Positions 56,237 to 64,000 of a stretch of DNA of 64,000 nucleotides are shown here, piece after piece (position 1 is the stretch's first letter; every line of letters starts with the position of its first letter). The DNA comes from Chlorobiaceae bacterium (GTDB taxonomy: Bacteria; Bacteroidota; Chlorobiia; Chlorobiales; Chlorobiaceae). The position numbers and the translations under genes were made by a program. The stretch is taken from NCBI GenBank assembly GCA_012972825.1, contig JABDHL010000015.1:62001-126000 (forward strand). The letters run 5' to 3'. A model generated the notes under the pieces. That model had not been told where the DNA came from. It worked only from the letters and a program-made list of their open reading frames with translations, and ran no database searches.

Positions 56237-56752
56237 ATGGTAAATGTTATGAGTAAAACAATTACGGGATTCCTTGTTGCCTTTTTCGTCTGTATGAGTT
56301 TCAGCAGGGTATCATACGCGCTTGAGGCAGGTGGTAATGCACCGGATTTTGAACTGCCTGGAGAGCAGGGTTCGGTGAAGCTATCTAAAACGGCTGGTTC
56401 TGTTGTTTATGTTGATTTCTGGGCATCTTGGTGCGGCCCCTGCAGACAGTCGTTTTCATGGATGAACGATATTCAGGAAAAATATCGCTCTCAGGGATTG
56501 AAAATCATCGGTGTCAACCTTGATGCGAAAAATGATGATGCTAAAAAGTTTTTATCTCAGTTACCTGCAAAATTCACTATTGCTTTCGATCCAAAAGGAA
56601 TGGTTCCAAAAACTTATGGCGTTAAAGGAATGCCGACCAGTTTTCTTATTGGTCGTGATGGTAAAATAATATTCCAGCATTTGGGGTTTAAAGAGGCGGA
56701 TCGTGAAAGTCTCGAAAAACAAATTAAGGTGGCACTGGAGGCAAAGAAATGA
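56237..56752 (+). CDS. TlpA-like periplasmic thioredoxin
   Basis: About 171 residues from the ATG at 56237 (a second ATG lies at 56249). A signal peptide ends near SRVSYA. The thioredoxin active site is DFWASWCGPCRQSFSW near residue 70, and the cis-Pro is in VKGMPTSFLIG. TlpA/ResA proteins keep periplasmic cysteines reduced, for example in apocytochromes. The stop overlaps the next gene as ATGA. Candidate clients are the DUF4266 lipoprotein and the c-type cytochromes. DsbD downstream could be its electron source. Confidence 0.93.
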   Translation: MVNVMSKTITGFLVAFFVCMSFSRVSYALEAGGNAPDFELPGEQGSVKLSKTAGSVVYVDFWASWCGPCRQSFSWMNDIQEKYRSQGLKIIGVNLDAKNDDAKKFLSQLPAKFTIAFDPKGMVPKTYGVKGMPTSFLIGRDGKIIFQHLGFKEADRESLEKQIKVALEAKK

Positions 56753-56988
56753 AAAAATATGAAATGCAAAAACCGCTTTATGTTCTGCTGTTGATGATCA
56801 TGCTTGCCTTGTCAGGCTGTGCGGTTGGTACTGCGGTTCAGCCATGGGAGAAAGAGACTCTTGCCAGGCCTGAAATGACCTTTGAGGGCGACAAGCTCGA
56901 TACCGCCTATACCGAGCATATATACAGCAGCAAAGAGGGGGCTTCCGGCGGCGCAGGGGTTGGTGGTGGCGGATGCGGCTGCAATTGA
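56749..56988 (+). CDS. DUF4266 lipoprotein with Gly/Cys-rich tail
   Basis: A 79-residue protein with a lipoprotein signal (LLLMIMLALSGC). The mature part (VQPWEKETLARPEM) is followed by HIYSSKEGASGGAGVGGGGC and the end GCN, so the final residues are GGGGCGCN. This short DUF4266 tail is highly conserved in the family as I know it. The two Cys near a flexible Gly tail suit metal binding, disulfide chemistry or post-translational modification. It is translationally coupled to the TlpA gene and followed by DUF3570 and ApbE genes, suggesting one functional unit. Confidence 0.88.
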   Translation: MKKYEMQKPLYVLLLMIMLALSGCAVGTAVQPWEKETLARPEMTFEGDKLDTAYTEHIYSSKEGASGGAGVGGGGCGCN

Positions 56989-57014
56989 TGTAATATTTAA
57001 TGACTGGCAAAACT

Positions 57015-58196
57015 ATGGTTTCAGTTGCAACAACGAAATCAACTGTTCTGGCTACTGCCCTTGCAACAGCAGCGATTGCATTACCATCCCTGCAGTTTGC
57101 CTTTGCGGAAGCCGCTCCGGATCAGGGAGTGGTAAGCTTTAAATATCTGCATTATCAGGACAGCCAGATTGGGAATGGGGTAAATGTTATAACCGGCGCA
57201 TCTTCGGCAGGTTCGTCAAGCCGGATGGGAGTCAATGCATACTCAATGACAGCATCAGTGCCTGTTGCCGGTGAATGGTCGATAGGAACAACGTTTACCT
57301 CAGACTCAGTTTCCGGTGCATCTCCAATGTATCATTCTTCGAACTTGACAAAGATGACGGATTTACGTCGCGCTATCGATGTTGAGCTTACACGGTACTT
57401 TTCAAGCGGAACGCTGAGTTTCGGTACAGGCTATTCAAAGGAGTCCGATTATCTTTCCCGCAGCTACTCTTTTCAGGGGAGCCTCTCGACGGAAGATAAA
57501 AACACAACGTTTACTCTTGGTGGCAGCCTGAACAGTGATAACATTTTTCCGGTTACCAATCCAAATGCTTATTACTCTAAGAAGCTCTATTCAGGTATTT
57601 TTGGAATTACAAGGATCTTAACGAAGAATGATATTGTACAGTTCAACGTTGGATACTCTAACGGAAATGGGGATTTTTCTGATCCCTATAAGTTCTATGA
57701 TAACAGGCCAACCAGGCGGAACAATACAACGATTTTAACCCGCTGGAACCATCATTTTGACTGGACTGACGGCACAGCTAAACTTTCCTATCGCTATTAT
57801 ACCGATACGTTTGGTATTAGAGCACATACACTGGAAGGTGAATATGTTCAGCCTCTGAGCAATGGATGGACGGTGACACCTTTACTTCGCCTCTATAGTC
57901 AAAGTGAAGCTGACTTTTATGTTGCTGTTGGTGCTGTTGAAAAAGCAGACCCGACACAGCCGACGCCTCCGCCCGCAGATGCTGTCTATTATTCTGAAGA
58001 CCAGCGCTTGTCAGCTTTCGGAGCAATAACACTGGGCTTAAAGGTCAGCAAGTCTTTGAATCAAGATTGGCTGGTCGATCTTAAATACGAAGAATATGAA
58101 CAGCGTGGTAAATGGAGCGTCTATGGTAATAGTGACAAAGGATTGGCGCCGTTTGGTGCAAGAAGCATTCAGGTTGGGCTATCGAGAAAACTCTAA
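57015..58196 (+). CDS. DUF3570 outer-membrane-like protein, paralogue 2
   Basis: About 393 residues from the ATG at 57015, chosen because it aligns with the start of paralogue 1; ATG 57000 is also in frame. Signal peptide (TALATAAIALPSLQFAFAEA). It is close to paralogue 1 along its length (DLRRAIDVELTRYFS and VYYSEDQRLS are shared) but lacks the long Ser/Gly linker. The ApbE motif DSVSGAS is conserved at residues 97-103. It is followed after 15 bases by apbE. The barrel-like ending is SIQVGLSRKL. Confidence 0.88.
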   Translation: MVSVATTKSTVLATALATAAIALPSLQFAFAEAAPDQGVVSFKYLHYQDSQIGNGVNVITGASSAGSSSRMGVNAYSMTASVPVAGEWSIGTTFTSDSVSGASPMYHSSNLTKMTDLRRAIDVELTRYFSSGTLSFGTGYSKESDYLSRSYSFQGSLSTEDKNTTFTLGGSLNSDNIFPVTNPNAYYSKKLYSGIFGITRILTKNDIVQFNVGYSNGNGDFSDPYKFYDNRPTRRNNTTILTRWNHHFDWTDGTAKLSYRYYTDTFGIRAHTLEGEYVQPLSNGWTVTPLLRLYSQSEADFYVAVGAVEKADPTQPTPPPADAVYYSEDQRLSAFGAITLGLKVSKSLNQDWLVDLKYEEYEQRGKWSVYGNSDKGLAPFGARSIQVGLSRKL

Positions 58197-58211
58197 GGGG
58201 TTGAATGTATC

Positions 58212-59126
58212 ATGAACAGTAGAATGGATAGCTTTCATTTTCGATTTGAAGCATTGGGAAGTGGATGTGAAGTGGTTATCGGATCTGGCAGCAAAAAGAA
58301 TGCGCAATCAATTGCCGGATGTGCTATAGAAGAAGTATCGAGAATTGAGTGCAAGTACTCTCGGTACAGGACAGATAGCCTTGTTTCTCGGATTAATGCC
58401 GCAGCAGGTCATGACTGGGTTGAGTGTGATGAGGAAACGCTATCCTTGTTTCAGTATGCTGATACATTGTACGAAAGCAGTGGTGGGCTGTTTGATATTA
58501 CAGCTGGTGTTTTGCGCCATGCATGGGATTTTGGAAATGCAGTTGTTCCTGGCCAGGACGTGTTGTCAAGGCAATGCAGCTTGATTAATTGGCAGAGTGT
58601 CGAGCGTCAGGGCAATTCCGTTCGTTTGCCTGTTGCCGGTATGGAGTTCGATTTTGGAGGCTTCGGAAAAGAGTATGCTGCTGACCGGGCTGCGGCTTTG
58701 GTTTATAGGAAAGGTGTCAGGAATGGCTACGTAAACCTTGCCGGGGATATAAGGGTCTTGGGCCCCAAGCTTGACGAGACTCCCTGGCTGATTGGGATTC
58801 AGGATCCGCGTCATAAAAGCCGTACAATTGCTTCGATTCCTCTCTTTACCGGAGCGTTAGCGACAAGCGGCGATTATGAGCGTTATTTTGAAGTGGACGG
58901 CCATAGATACTGCCATATAATTCATCCACGCTCAGGGTATCCGGTTACATACTGGCGTTCAGTGACGGTTGTGGCTCCTTTAGCCATTACGGCAGGCAGC
59001 TGCTCGACCATAGCAATGCTGAAAGAGGCAGACGGATTAGCTTTTCTGGAAGATTCCGGGATGGGATATCTTGCTGTGGATCATCTTGGAGAGATGTATT
59101 GCAGGAATACGTCAAGTGGTTTCTGA
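58212..59126 (+). CDS. apbE: ApbE-family FAD:protein FMN transferase
   Basis: A 304-residue ApbE protein: IECKYSRYRTDSLVSRINAA, SSGGLFDITAGVL, FDFGGFGKEYAADRAAAL, GYVNLAGDIRVLG, GALATSGDYERYF and HIIHPRSGYPV. These form the FAD site and core. Two usual positions differ: HIIDP is HIIHP, and the late AD-A-x-ST metal-ligand segment is TAGSCSTIAML, with Gly in place of Asp. There is no signal peptide, so it may act before export or use an undetected route. It follows DUF3570 closely. ApbE transfers FMN from FAD to Thr/Ser in exported redox proteins. Confidence 0.9.
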   Translation: MNSRMDSFHFRFEALGSGCEVVIGSGSKKNAQSIAGCAIEEVSRIECKYSRYRTDSLVSRINAAAGHDWVECDEETLSLFQYADTLYESSGGLFDITAGVLRHAWDFGNAVVPGQDVLSRQCSLINWQSVERQGNSVRLPVAGMEFDFGGFGKEYAADRAAALVYRKGVRNGYVNLAGDIRVLGPKLDETPWLIGIQDPRHKSRTIASIPLFTGALATSGDYERYFEVDGHRYCHIIHPRSGYPVTYWRSVTVVAPLAITAGSCSTIAMLKEADGLAFLEDSGMGYLAVDHLGEMYCRNTSSGF

Positions 59127-59156
59127 AGCACCTTATAATTCTTTTTCGATTACTCA

Positions 59157-61004
59157 ATGAATCATTACTTTATTAAGCGGTACGCTGCTTTTTTTGTTGT
59201 TCTTATTGCCCTTTTTTTTAGGGTAAATGCTTGTTATGCGACTGATTTTCTTGATCCGGAACAGGCTTTCAAAGTCAGGGCAGAGCTGTACAACAGTCAC
59301 TCAGTTGTCCTGCATTGGGATATTGCCAAGGGGTATAAGCTCTATCGAGACAGAGTGAAGGTCGGTGTTGAAAGCGGGAGTGCTGAATTGAAGCCTCCTG
59401 TTTTACCGAAGGGCATCAGAGTTACTGATTCTGCAAGCAGCGAACAGATTGAGATCTACCATGATCAACTGACGGTAGATGTGCCTCTTGTCAAGGCCGA
59501 TGGCCTCTTTACACTGAATGTTGAGTACCAGGGGTGTGCTGAGGATGGTCTCTGTTATCCGCCAATGACTCGTCATTTCAAGGTAGATCCTGAAAAACCG
59601 GGGGTTCTCTTGCCTGCTGCTGAACAGGGGGTTACGGGTGCACCTGGAGCTGAGAAACCGATGACACAGGGAGCGGCGAAAGAGAGTCCGGCTGACAATG
59701 ATCTTTCTCTAGCCAGAACCACTCTTGCGGGTGGAAGTTTGTGGAAAATCTCTTTTGCGTTTCTTGCGTTCGGTCTGCTGTTGTCTTTTACACCTTGTGT
59801 TCTGCCGATGATACCTATTCTTTCTTCTATTATTGTTGGAGAGGGAGATGTGAATCGACGCCGAAGCTTTTTTATGGCGGTCGCATATTGTTTGGGAATG
59901 GCGTTAGTTTATACCAGTCTTGGTGTTGCGGCGGGATTAGCTGGTGAAGGGCTTGCCGGGGCACTCCAGAAGCCTTGGGTCCTCGCAGTGTTTGCTGTAC
60001 TGCTCGTGGTTCTTTCTCTCTCGATGTTCGATGTTTATCAGCTGCAAATGCCGATCTCCATCCAGAACAAACTTAATAATACATCACGCCATTTAAAGGG
60101 TGGCCGTTTTGCAGGGGTATTTATCATGGGAGCTTTATCAGCGCTTATTGTCGGTCCCTGCGTTGCTGCTCCACTTGCCGGTACTCTGGTCTATATCAGT
60201 CAGACGCGTGATGTGTTTCTCGGTGGCCTGGCCCTTTTTTCGATGGCTATTGGAATGAGTGTTCCTCTGATGCTTGTCGGCTTGTCTGCCGGCAGTCTGC
60301 TGCCGAAGGCAGGAGTATGGATGATCGGAGTTAAATATCTGTTCGGGCTTATGTTAATAGCAGTGGCCATATGGATGGTTTCACCGATTCTGCCAGCTCA
60401 GGTTTTCATGCTTTTCTGTGGTGCTTTTGCCATCCTCTGTGCGGTATTTCTGGGCGTTTTCAAAGCATCGCCCGACAAGCTTTCCATTGCCCAGCGTTTT
60501 GGAAAAACGTGTGGTATAGTCTTGTTTTTTATAGGAGCATTTGAACTTGTCGGTGCAGCTTCAGGTGGTACTAATGTGCTTGAACCACTCGCGCAATTTC
60601 ATGCAGCATCGATATCGACGGCCGGTTCAGACGAAGAGAAAAAGGTGAATTTTACCCGTATCCGATCGTCAGCGGAACTTGACCGCGCGCTTCAATCTTC
60701 AAATAAACCTGTTATGCTTGATTTTTTTGCCGACTGGTGTGTGGCATGCAGGGAGATGGATCGGTTTACCTTTCATGACCCGAAGGTTATTGAGCAGCTC
60801 AAGAGCCTGACGCTGCTCCAGGTGGATGTCACGGCCAATACTGATGAAGATCGGGCGTTAATGAAGCGTTTTGGGCTTTTCGGGCCTCCTGGAATAATTT
60901 TCTTTGAAAAAAATGGTCATGAAATTCCTGAAAGCAGAATTGTTGGTATTCTTGATGCGAATAAATTTTTTGATCATGTTGCCAAGTATTTGAAGACTAA
61001 TTAA
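59157..61004 (+). CDS. dsbD: Thiol:disulfide interchange protein DsbD
   Basis: A 615-residue, three-domain DsbD. A signal peptide leads to the N-terminal periplasmic domain with the Cys pair in QGCAEDGLCYPPMT. The central eight-span membrane domain has the Cys residues in FTPCVLPMIPI and IVGPCVAAPLAG. The C-terminal thioredoxin domain has DFFADWCVACREMDRF. It moves reducing power from cytoplasmic thioredoxin to the periplasm, where the TlpA encoded upstream could receive it for heme attachment or for the DUF4266 Cys tail. Confidence 0.95.
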   Translation: MNHYFIKRYAAFFVVLIALFFRVNACYATDFLDPEQAFKVRAELYNSHSVVLHWDIAKGYKLYRDRVKVGVESGSAELKPPVLPKGIRVTDSASSEQIEIYHDQLTVDVPLVKADGLFTLNVEYQGCAEDGLCYPPMTRHFKVDPEKPGVLLPAAEQGVTGAPGAEKPMTQGAAKESPADNDLSLARTTLAGGSLWKISFAFLAFGLLLSFTPCVLPMIPILSSIIVGEGDVNRRRSFFMAVAYCLGMALVYTSLGVAAGLAGEGLAGALQKPWVLAVFAVLLVVLSLSMFDVYQLQMPISIQNKLNNTSRHLKGGRFAGVFIMGALSALIVGPCVAAPLAGTLVYISQTRDVFLGGLALFSMAIGMSVPLMLVGLSAGSLLPKAGVWMIGVKYLFGLMLIAVAIWMVSPILPAQVFMLFCGAFAILCAVFLGVFKASPDKLSIAQRFGKTCGIVLFFIGAFELVGAASGGTNVLEPLAQFHAASISTAGSDEEKKVNFTRIRSSAELDRALQSSNKPVMLDFFADWCVACREMDRFTFHDPKVIEQLKSLTLLQVDVTANTDEDRALMKRFGLFGPPGIIFFEKNGHEIPESRIVGILDANKFFDHVAKYLKTN

Positions 61005-61019
61005 CGATGCAAGGGCAAC

Positions 61020-61733
61020 ATGTCATTTTATTCGGATTTTGCGTCTTATTATGAACTGGTATTTCCTCTCAGGGGAGAAGTCTATTCTTTTCTCCGAAAA
61101 CATGCGGTCAGATCCGAGGGAGCTGTTCTTGATGCGGGATGCGGACCTGGCCACTATTGCGGCATGTTTTTGCGTGATGGTTTCCGGGTTACAGGGATTG
61201 ATGTCGATCGGATGATGATTGAAGCTGCGAGAGCCGCCTACCCGCAGGGCGTATTCCAGTGCATCGACGTAGCTGAGATTGGTTCCCTTCAGGGTTCTTT
61301 TCAGCTTATTTATTCGATAGGTAATGTAATAGCCCACCTTCCTTATGAAATGTTAGAGGCTTTCCTTGTTGATGGTTATGCAGCTCTTGATACTGCTGGG
61401 TTCTGGATTGTTCAGGTGGTGAACTGGGACTATCTGTTGACGCTTAAGGAGTATATGTTTCCAGTTAAAACCATTGCAGATGGAACAGTGACCTTTTATC
61501 GTCGATACTCTCAGATCTCGCATGAAAGTGTAACTTTTGAAGTTGAGCTTATTGAAGAAGGAATAACTGTCTTCAGCGATCAATCCCAGCTCTATCCGCT
61601 TACCTCGGACACTCTTCTTCGTCTACATCAGGGAGCAGGATTCTCCCTGGCAGGTGTATTTGCTGGCTTCGATAAATCAGGGTACATAAAAGATCTCGAT
61701 TCTGGACTTATCATGGTTTTTACTAAACTGTAA
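61020..61733 (+). CDS. Class I SAM-dependent methyltransferase
   Basis: A 237-residue protein. The SAM site is AVLDAGCGPGHYCGMFLRDG near residue 36, followed by an acidic loop (VTGIDVDRMMIEAA) and motif region IYSIGNVIAHLPYEML. There is no signal peptide. It starts 15 bases after dsbD, so it may be the last gene of that operon. The target is unknown. Confidence 0.85.
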   Translation: MSFYSDFASYYELVFPLRGEVYSFLRKHAVRSEGAVLDAGCGPGHYCGMFLRDGFRVTGIDVDRMMIEAARAAYPQGVFQCIDVAEIGSLQGSFQLIYSIGNVIAHLPYEMLEAFLVDGYAALDTAGFWIVQVVNWDYLLTLKEYMFPVKTIADGTVTFYRRYSQISHESVTFEVELIEEGITVFSDQSQLYPLTSDTLLRLHQGAGFSLAGVFAGFDKSGYIKDLDSGLIMVFTKL

Positions 61734-61813
61734 GACTTCCCTAAGTTACATGCCTCAATACGAACGTTAGATGTTCCGTTGCCAAAAAGCACTATCTCAT
61801 CAGCCGAAGTAAC

Positions 61814-62317
61814 TTATGCTGATGGTTCTGGTTTAAGCGTCTCAAGTTTTACACGCACAGTTCCTGATTGCATGATTCCTATTGCTTTTGCTGCATCTAC
61901 AGAAAGATCGATGATCCTTCCTTTGACAAACGGTCCGCGGTCATTGATGCGGACGACGACATCTTTGTCATTGTTCAGGTTAGTTACTCTTACCCATGTA
62001 CCGAATGGCAGGGTAGGATGTGCTGCCGTCAGTTTATGTATATTGAAAGTTTCGCCGTTTGCAGTTTTTTTCCCGTGAAACTCATTGGCGTAATACGATG
62101 CTTTGCCTTCACCAACCAGAAAAAGGTCGTCGTTTTGTTCTGAAAATGTTGCCGTAGTGATCTGATTTCCTCGCTGGGCTGCTTCAGCAGAGTTGAAGAA
62201 TGGGTTGAAGTGCTCGGTTATGCTTGAAAATCTCATGCCGTTCTGTGTTACTGAGAAACCAATTGCGATAAGGATTGCAATAAATGATAACGAAAATAAT
62301 TGATTGTTATACTTCAT
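61814..62317 (-). CDS. rlpA: RlpA-like septal-ring lytic transglycosylase protein
   Basis: A 167-residue protein with an N-terminal signal or anchor ([17 protein letters not shown]). The double-psi beta-barrel is diagnostic: [37 protein letters not shown] and [20 protein letters not shown] with the catalytic Asp. It cuts naked glycan strands of peptidoglycan. The SPOR domain found in E. coli RlpA is absent. It converges on the methyltransferase gene. Confidence 0.93.
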   Translation of the reverse strand: MKYNNQLFSLSFIAILIAIGFSVTQNGMRFSSITEHFNPFFNSAEAAQRGNQITTATFSEQNDDLFLVGEGKASYYANEFHGKKTANGETFNIHKLTAAHPTLPFGTWVRVTNLNNDKDVVVRINDRGPFVKGRIIDLSVDAAKAIGIMQSGTVRVKLETLKPEPSA

Positions 62318-62768
62318 AGACTCATGGGTTTAAGGTGCTGTTCATGAAACAGTACATAGAAAATAGCAGATGAAATGAATAAAAATCAACATGCCATTCA
62401 GTCTTGATACTATGGTTAATATAATAAAAATAAAACCAGGCAAGCAATATTTACAGAAAACCCTGTTTTTAAAGGGGTTATCCCCTGTTTCGAGGTTGAA
62501 TAAGCATAATTCTCACTAATATTTTTTTGTTGATCGCCATTTTTGATCTTGAGGTTTTGATGTTGAGTAATCGGAAATTTATTCATAAATTTGAATAATA
62601 TTTATTTTTCGAGGTGGTGTTGGGATAGGTATGCTGTGGCGTTGTGCCTCCTGTTGTGAGGTGAGATAGTTGATTCACCTTTAATAATTATTGGCTATAT
62701 TATCCGGTGATTTACTTAAAATTATATTAATCTGTATATATAATATCTCAATCAGGCACCTTAGAACA
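62318..62768. other. AT-rich intergenic region between rlpA and the HTH-PAS gene
   Basis: No gene was found in these 450 bases. A short palindrome AGGGGTTATCCCCT (near 62474) is the only symmetric element of note. The region must hold divergent promoters for rlpA and the HTH-PAS gene. Confidence 0.5.
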
Positions 62769-63449
62769 ATGGTATTGATGAACGAATCTCCTCATTCTTT
62801 CGCTTCAAACAGCGGATTTAGTCAGCGCTTAAGGGAATACATTCTGAAAAAACATGGTTCAATCAACTCTTTTTGCAGAACAACCGGGATAAAATATCCG
62901 GCTCAAATGACTCCCTATCTCAAGGGGAAATGCCAGCCGGGCAAAAAAATGCTTGCGCGCCTCGAAAAAGATGGTGCTGATATCCAATGGTTGCGGAGTG
63001 GCTATTCAAAAGGGGATGCGCTGGTTCCGCTCAGTAATGCCCTGGTATTATCGCGGTATCGTGTTGAAAGCGATAATCTGTTAAGGCAGGTTCGTCTTCA
63101 TTCCGGAAGGGGTGTCGATATGTACAAACCTGAGATTGATGCTTATGCGGTCGTGGATCATGCTGGACGTCTTGTTGATTTGACTGGAGCGATCGAGGTG
63201 TTTTTAGGGTATGAAAAAAATGCGTTATCAGGAGTTGGCTTGGTCAGTTTAATTCATCCGGAAGATTGTGTTTCTGTTGAGAGCGCACTACAACAGCAAA
63301 GGCTGGGAGATGATATTGTTTCTTTTCAATCGCGATTCAAAAAGGGGAATGGGACGTATATTAATGTTGAATGGTGCTTGTATATCAAGAGTAAACTGAT
63401 GTCAGAACTGAGTGAATATACCATAATTCTGAGGCGTACGGACAGTTAG
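62769..63449 (+). CDS. Helix-turn-helix protein with a PAS domain
   Basis: About 226 residues from the ATG at 62769 (MVLMNES; ATG 62778 is equally possible). The N-terminal 70 residues resemble a CI-type helix-turn-helix (SQRLREYILKKHGSINSFCR; MTPYLKGKCQPGKKMLARLE). A linker leads to a PAS domain at about 130-226 (YAVVDHAGRLVDLTGAIEVF; LIHPEDCVSVESALQQQ; YINVEWCLYIKSKLMSELSE). It is probably a one-component regulator sensing a small molecule or redox cofactor. Target genes are not evident. Confidence 0.8.
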   Translation: MVLMNESPHSFASNSGFSQRLREYILKKHGSINSFCRTTGIKYPAQMTPYLKGKCQPGKKMLARLEKDGADIQWLRSGYSKGDALVPLSNALVLSRYRVESDNLLRQVRLHSGRGVDMYKPEIDAYAVVDHAGRLVDLTGAIEVFLGYEKNALSGVGLVSLIHPEDCVSVESALQQQRLGDDIVSFQSRFKKGNGTYINVEWCLYIKSKLMSELSEYTIILRRTDS

Positions 63450-63617
63450 TGATTATTATTGTTGCCGGTACTGCTTTATTTCTTCTTGTCAGGCATTGTC
63501 GGGTATCCGATTCTATACAGAGCCCCCTTTTCTTCACGGTATTCAGCAAAACTATTGTATCCGGATCCGGGATATAACGGGAGAGTATCATAATCAGATA
63601 AATACTGAGGAGTTTTT

Positions 63618-64000
63618 ATGCGGCTTATTCTCATGACTGGTAAGGGTGGAGTTGGGAAGACCTCTGTGGCTGCCGCAACAGGGTTACGTTGTGCTGAACT
63701 TGGTTATAAAACGCTTGTCTTGAGTACTGATCCTGCTCATTCACTTGCCGATAGTTTTGACTTTGAGCTAGGTCACCAGCCGAAGATAATTTGTGACAAT
63801 CTTTGGGGGGCAGAGCTCGATGTTCTTCAAGAGCTTGAAGAGAACTGGGGAACGGTCAAGCGATATATTACCGAAGTGTTAAAAGCAAGAGGGGTTGATG
63901 GTGTGCAGGCCGAGGAACTGGCGATTCTGCCTGGAATGGATGAGATTTTTGGTCTTGTCAGAGTGTTTCGCCATCACAAGGAGGGTCATTATGATGTTAT
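63618..64000 (+). CDS. ArsA-family ATPase (partial, 3' end outside window)
   Basis: The first 127 residues are visible from the ATG at 63618, preceded by GAGGAG. The deviant Walker A is [20 protein letters not shown], and [14 protein letters not shown] is the switch-like motif of ArsA/GET3 ATPases. Green sulfur bacteria carry several ArsA homologues that are not linked to arsenic. The role here cannot be told from the N-terminus alone. Confidence 0.9.
   Translation, partial: MRLILMTGKGGVGKTSVAAATGLRCAELGYKTLVLSTDPAHSLADSFDFELGHQPKIICDNLWGAELDVLQELEENWGTVKRYITEVLKARGVDGVQAEELAILPGMDEIFGLVRVFRHHKEGHYDV

Overview
The window looks like chromosome from a green sulfur bacterium (Chlorobiaceae, probably Chlorobium). 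It has moderate GC content, densely packed housekeeping genes typical of that group (hemL, recO, kdsA, a GlgE/TreS-Pep2 maltose-1-phosphate pathway, several c-type cytochrome genes) and an ArsA-family ATPase at the right edge. This placement is inferred from gene content and protein style; no search was run. No rRNA, tRNA, insertion sequence or CRISPR array was found.

Left part (1-5.3 kb): a TolC-family efflux gene, cut by the window edge, is transcribed away from a GAF-GAF-AAA+-Fis sigma-54 activator. A well-spaced -24/-12 promoter faces tolC, and palindromes lie about 100-155 bp upstream of its predicted start, so the two genes probably form a regulator/target pair. A small accessory patch follows: two antitoxin-like genes without toxins, an Mrr-type restriction endonuclease and one unknown small ORF.

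Core part (5.3-44.9 kb): mostly housekeeping genes in short operons. These include methyltransferases, Ppx/GppA, prmA, lysC-purM-plsY-gpsA, sixA with a GH3 enzyme, kdsA, pyrE-tyrA-nadK, ruvX, a fluoride-type crcB/DUF190 pair, hemL, recO, prfB with its programmed frameshift, glgE and treS-pep2, mazG, mnmE and uppP. Oddities here are a ClpB reduced to the M-domain remnant plus the second ATPase domain, a KdsC-like HAD protein lacking its nucleophile, a RuvX gene with no ATG/GTG/TTG start, and a divergent UDP-GlcNAc 2-epimerase-like protein.

Redox island (42.9-61 kb): cytochrome c maturation genes (ccsA, resB) face away from a Cyc2-like outer-membrane cytochrome-porin whose 3' end is frameshifted. 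Next comes an operon for an unusual bc complex: Rieske protein, 2x[4Fe-4S] ferredoxin, split cytochrome b, octaheme cytochrome c with a coiled coil, a monoheme lipoprotein cytochrome and a cupredoxin. A third block holds two DUF3570 outer-membrane-like paralogues around a TlpA thioredoxin and a DUF4266 lipoprotein ending in a Gly/Cys-rich tail, followed by ApbE flavin transferase and DsbD. Both DUF3570 proteins carry a match to the ApbE flavinylation motif. The simplest reading is an extracytoplasmic electron-transfer module: outer-membrane electron entry (possibly from Fe(II)), periplasmic carriers, a quinone-reactive bc complex, and the maturation enzymes for heme, disulfide and perhaps covalent flavin. 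The covalent-flavin part is a hypothesis.

Right edge: a methyltransferase, an RlpA-like protein, a HTH-PAS protein and the start of an ArsA-family ATPase.
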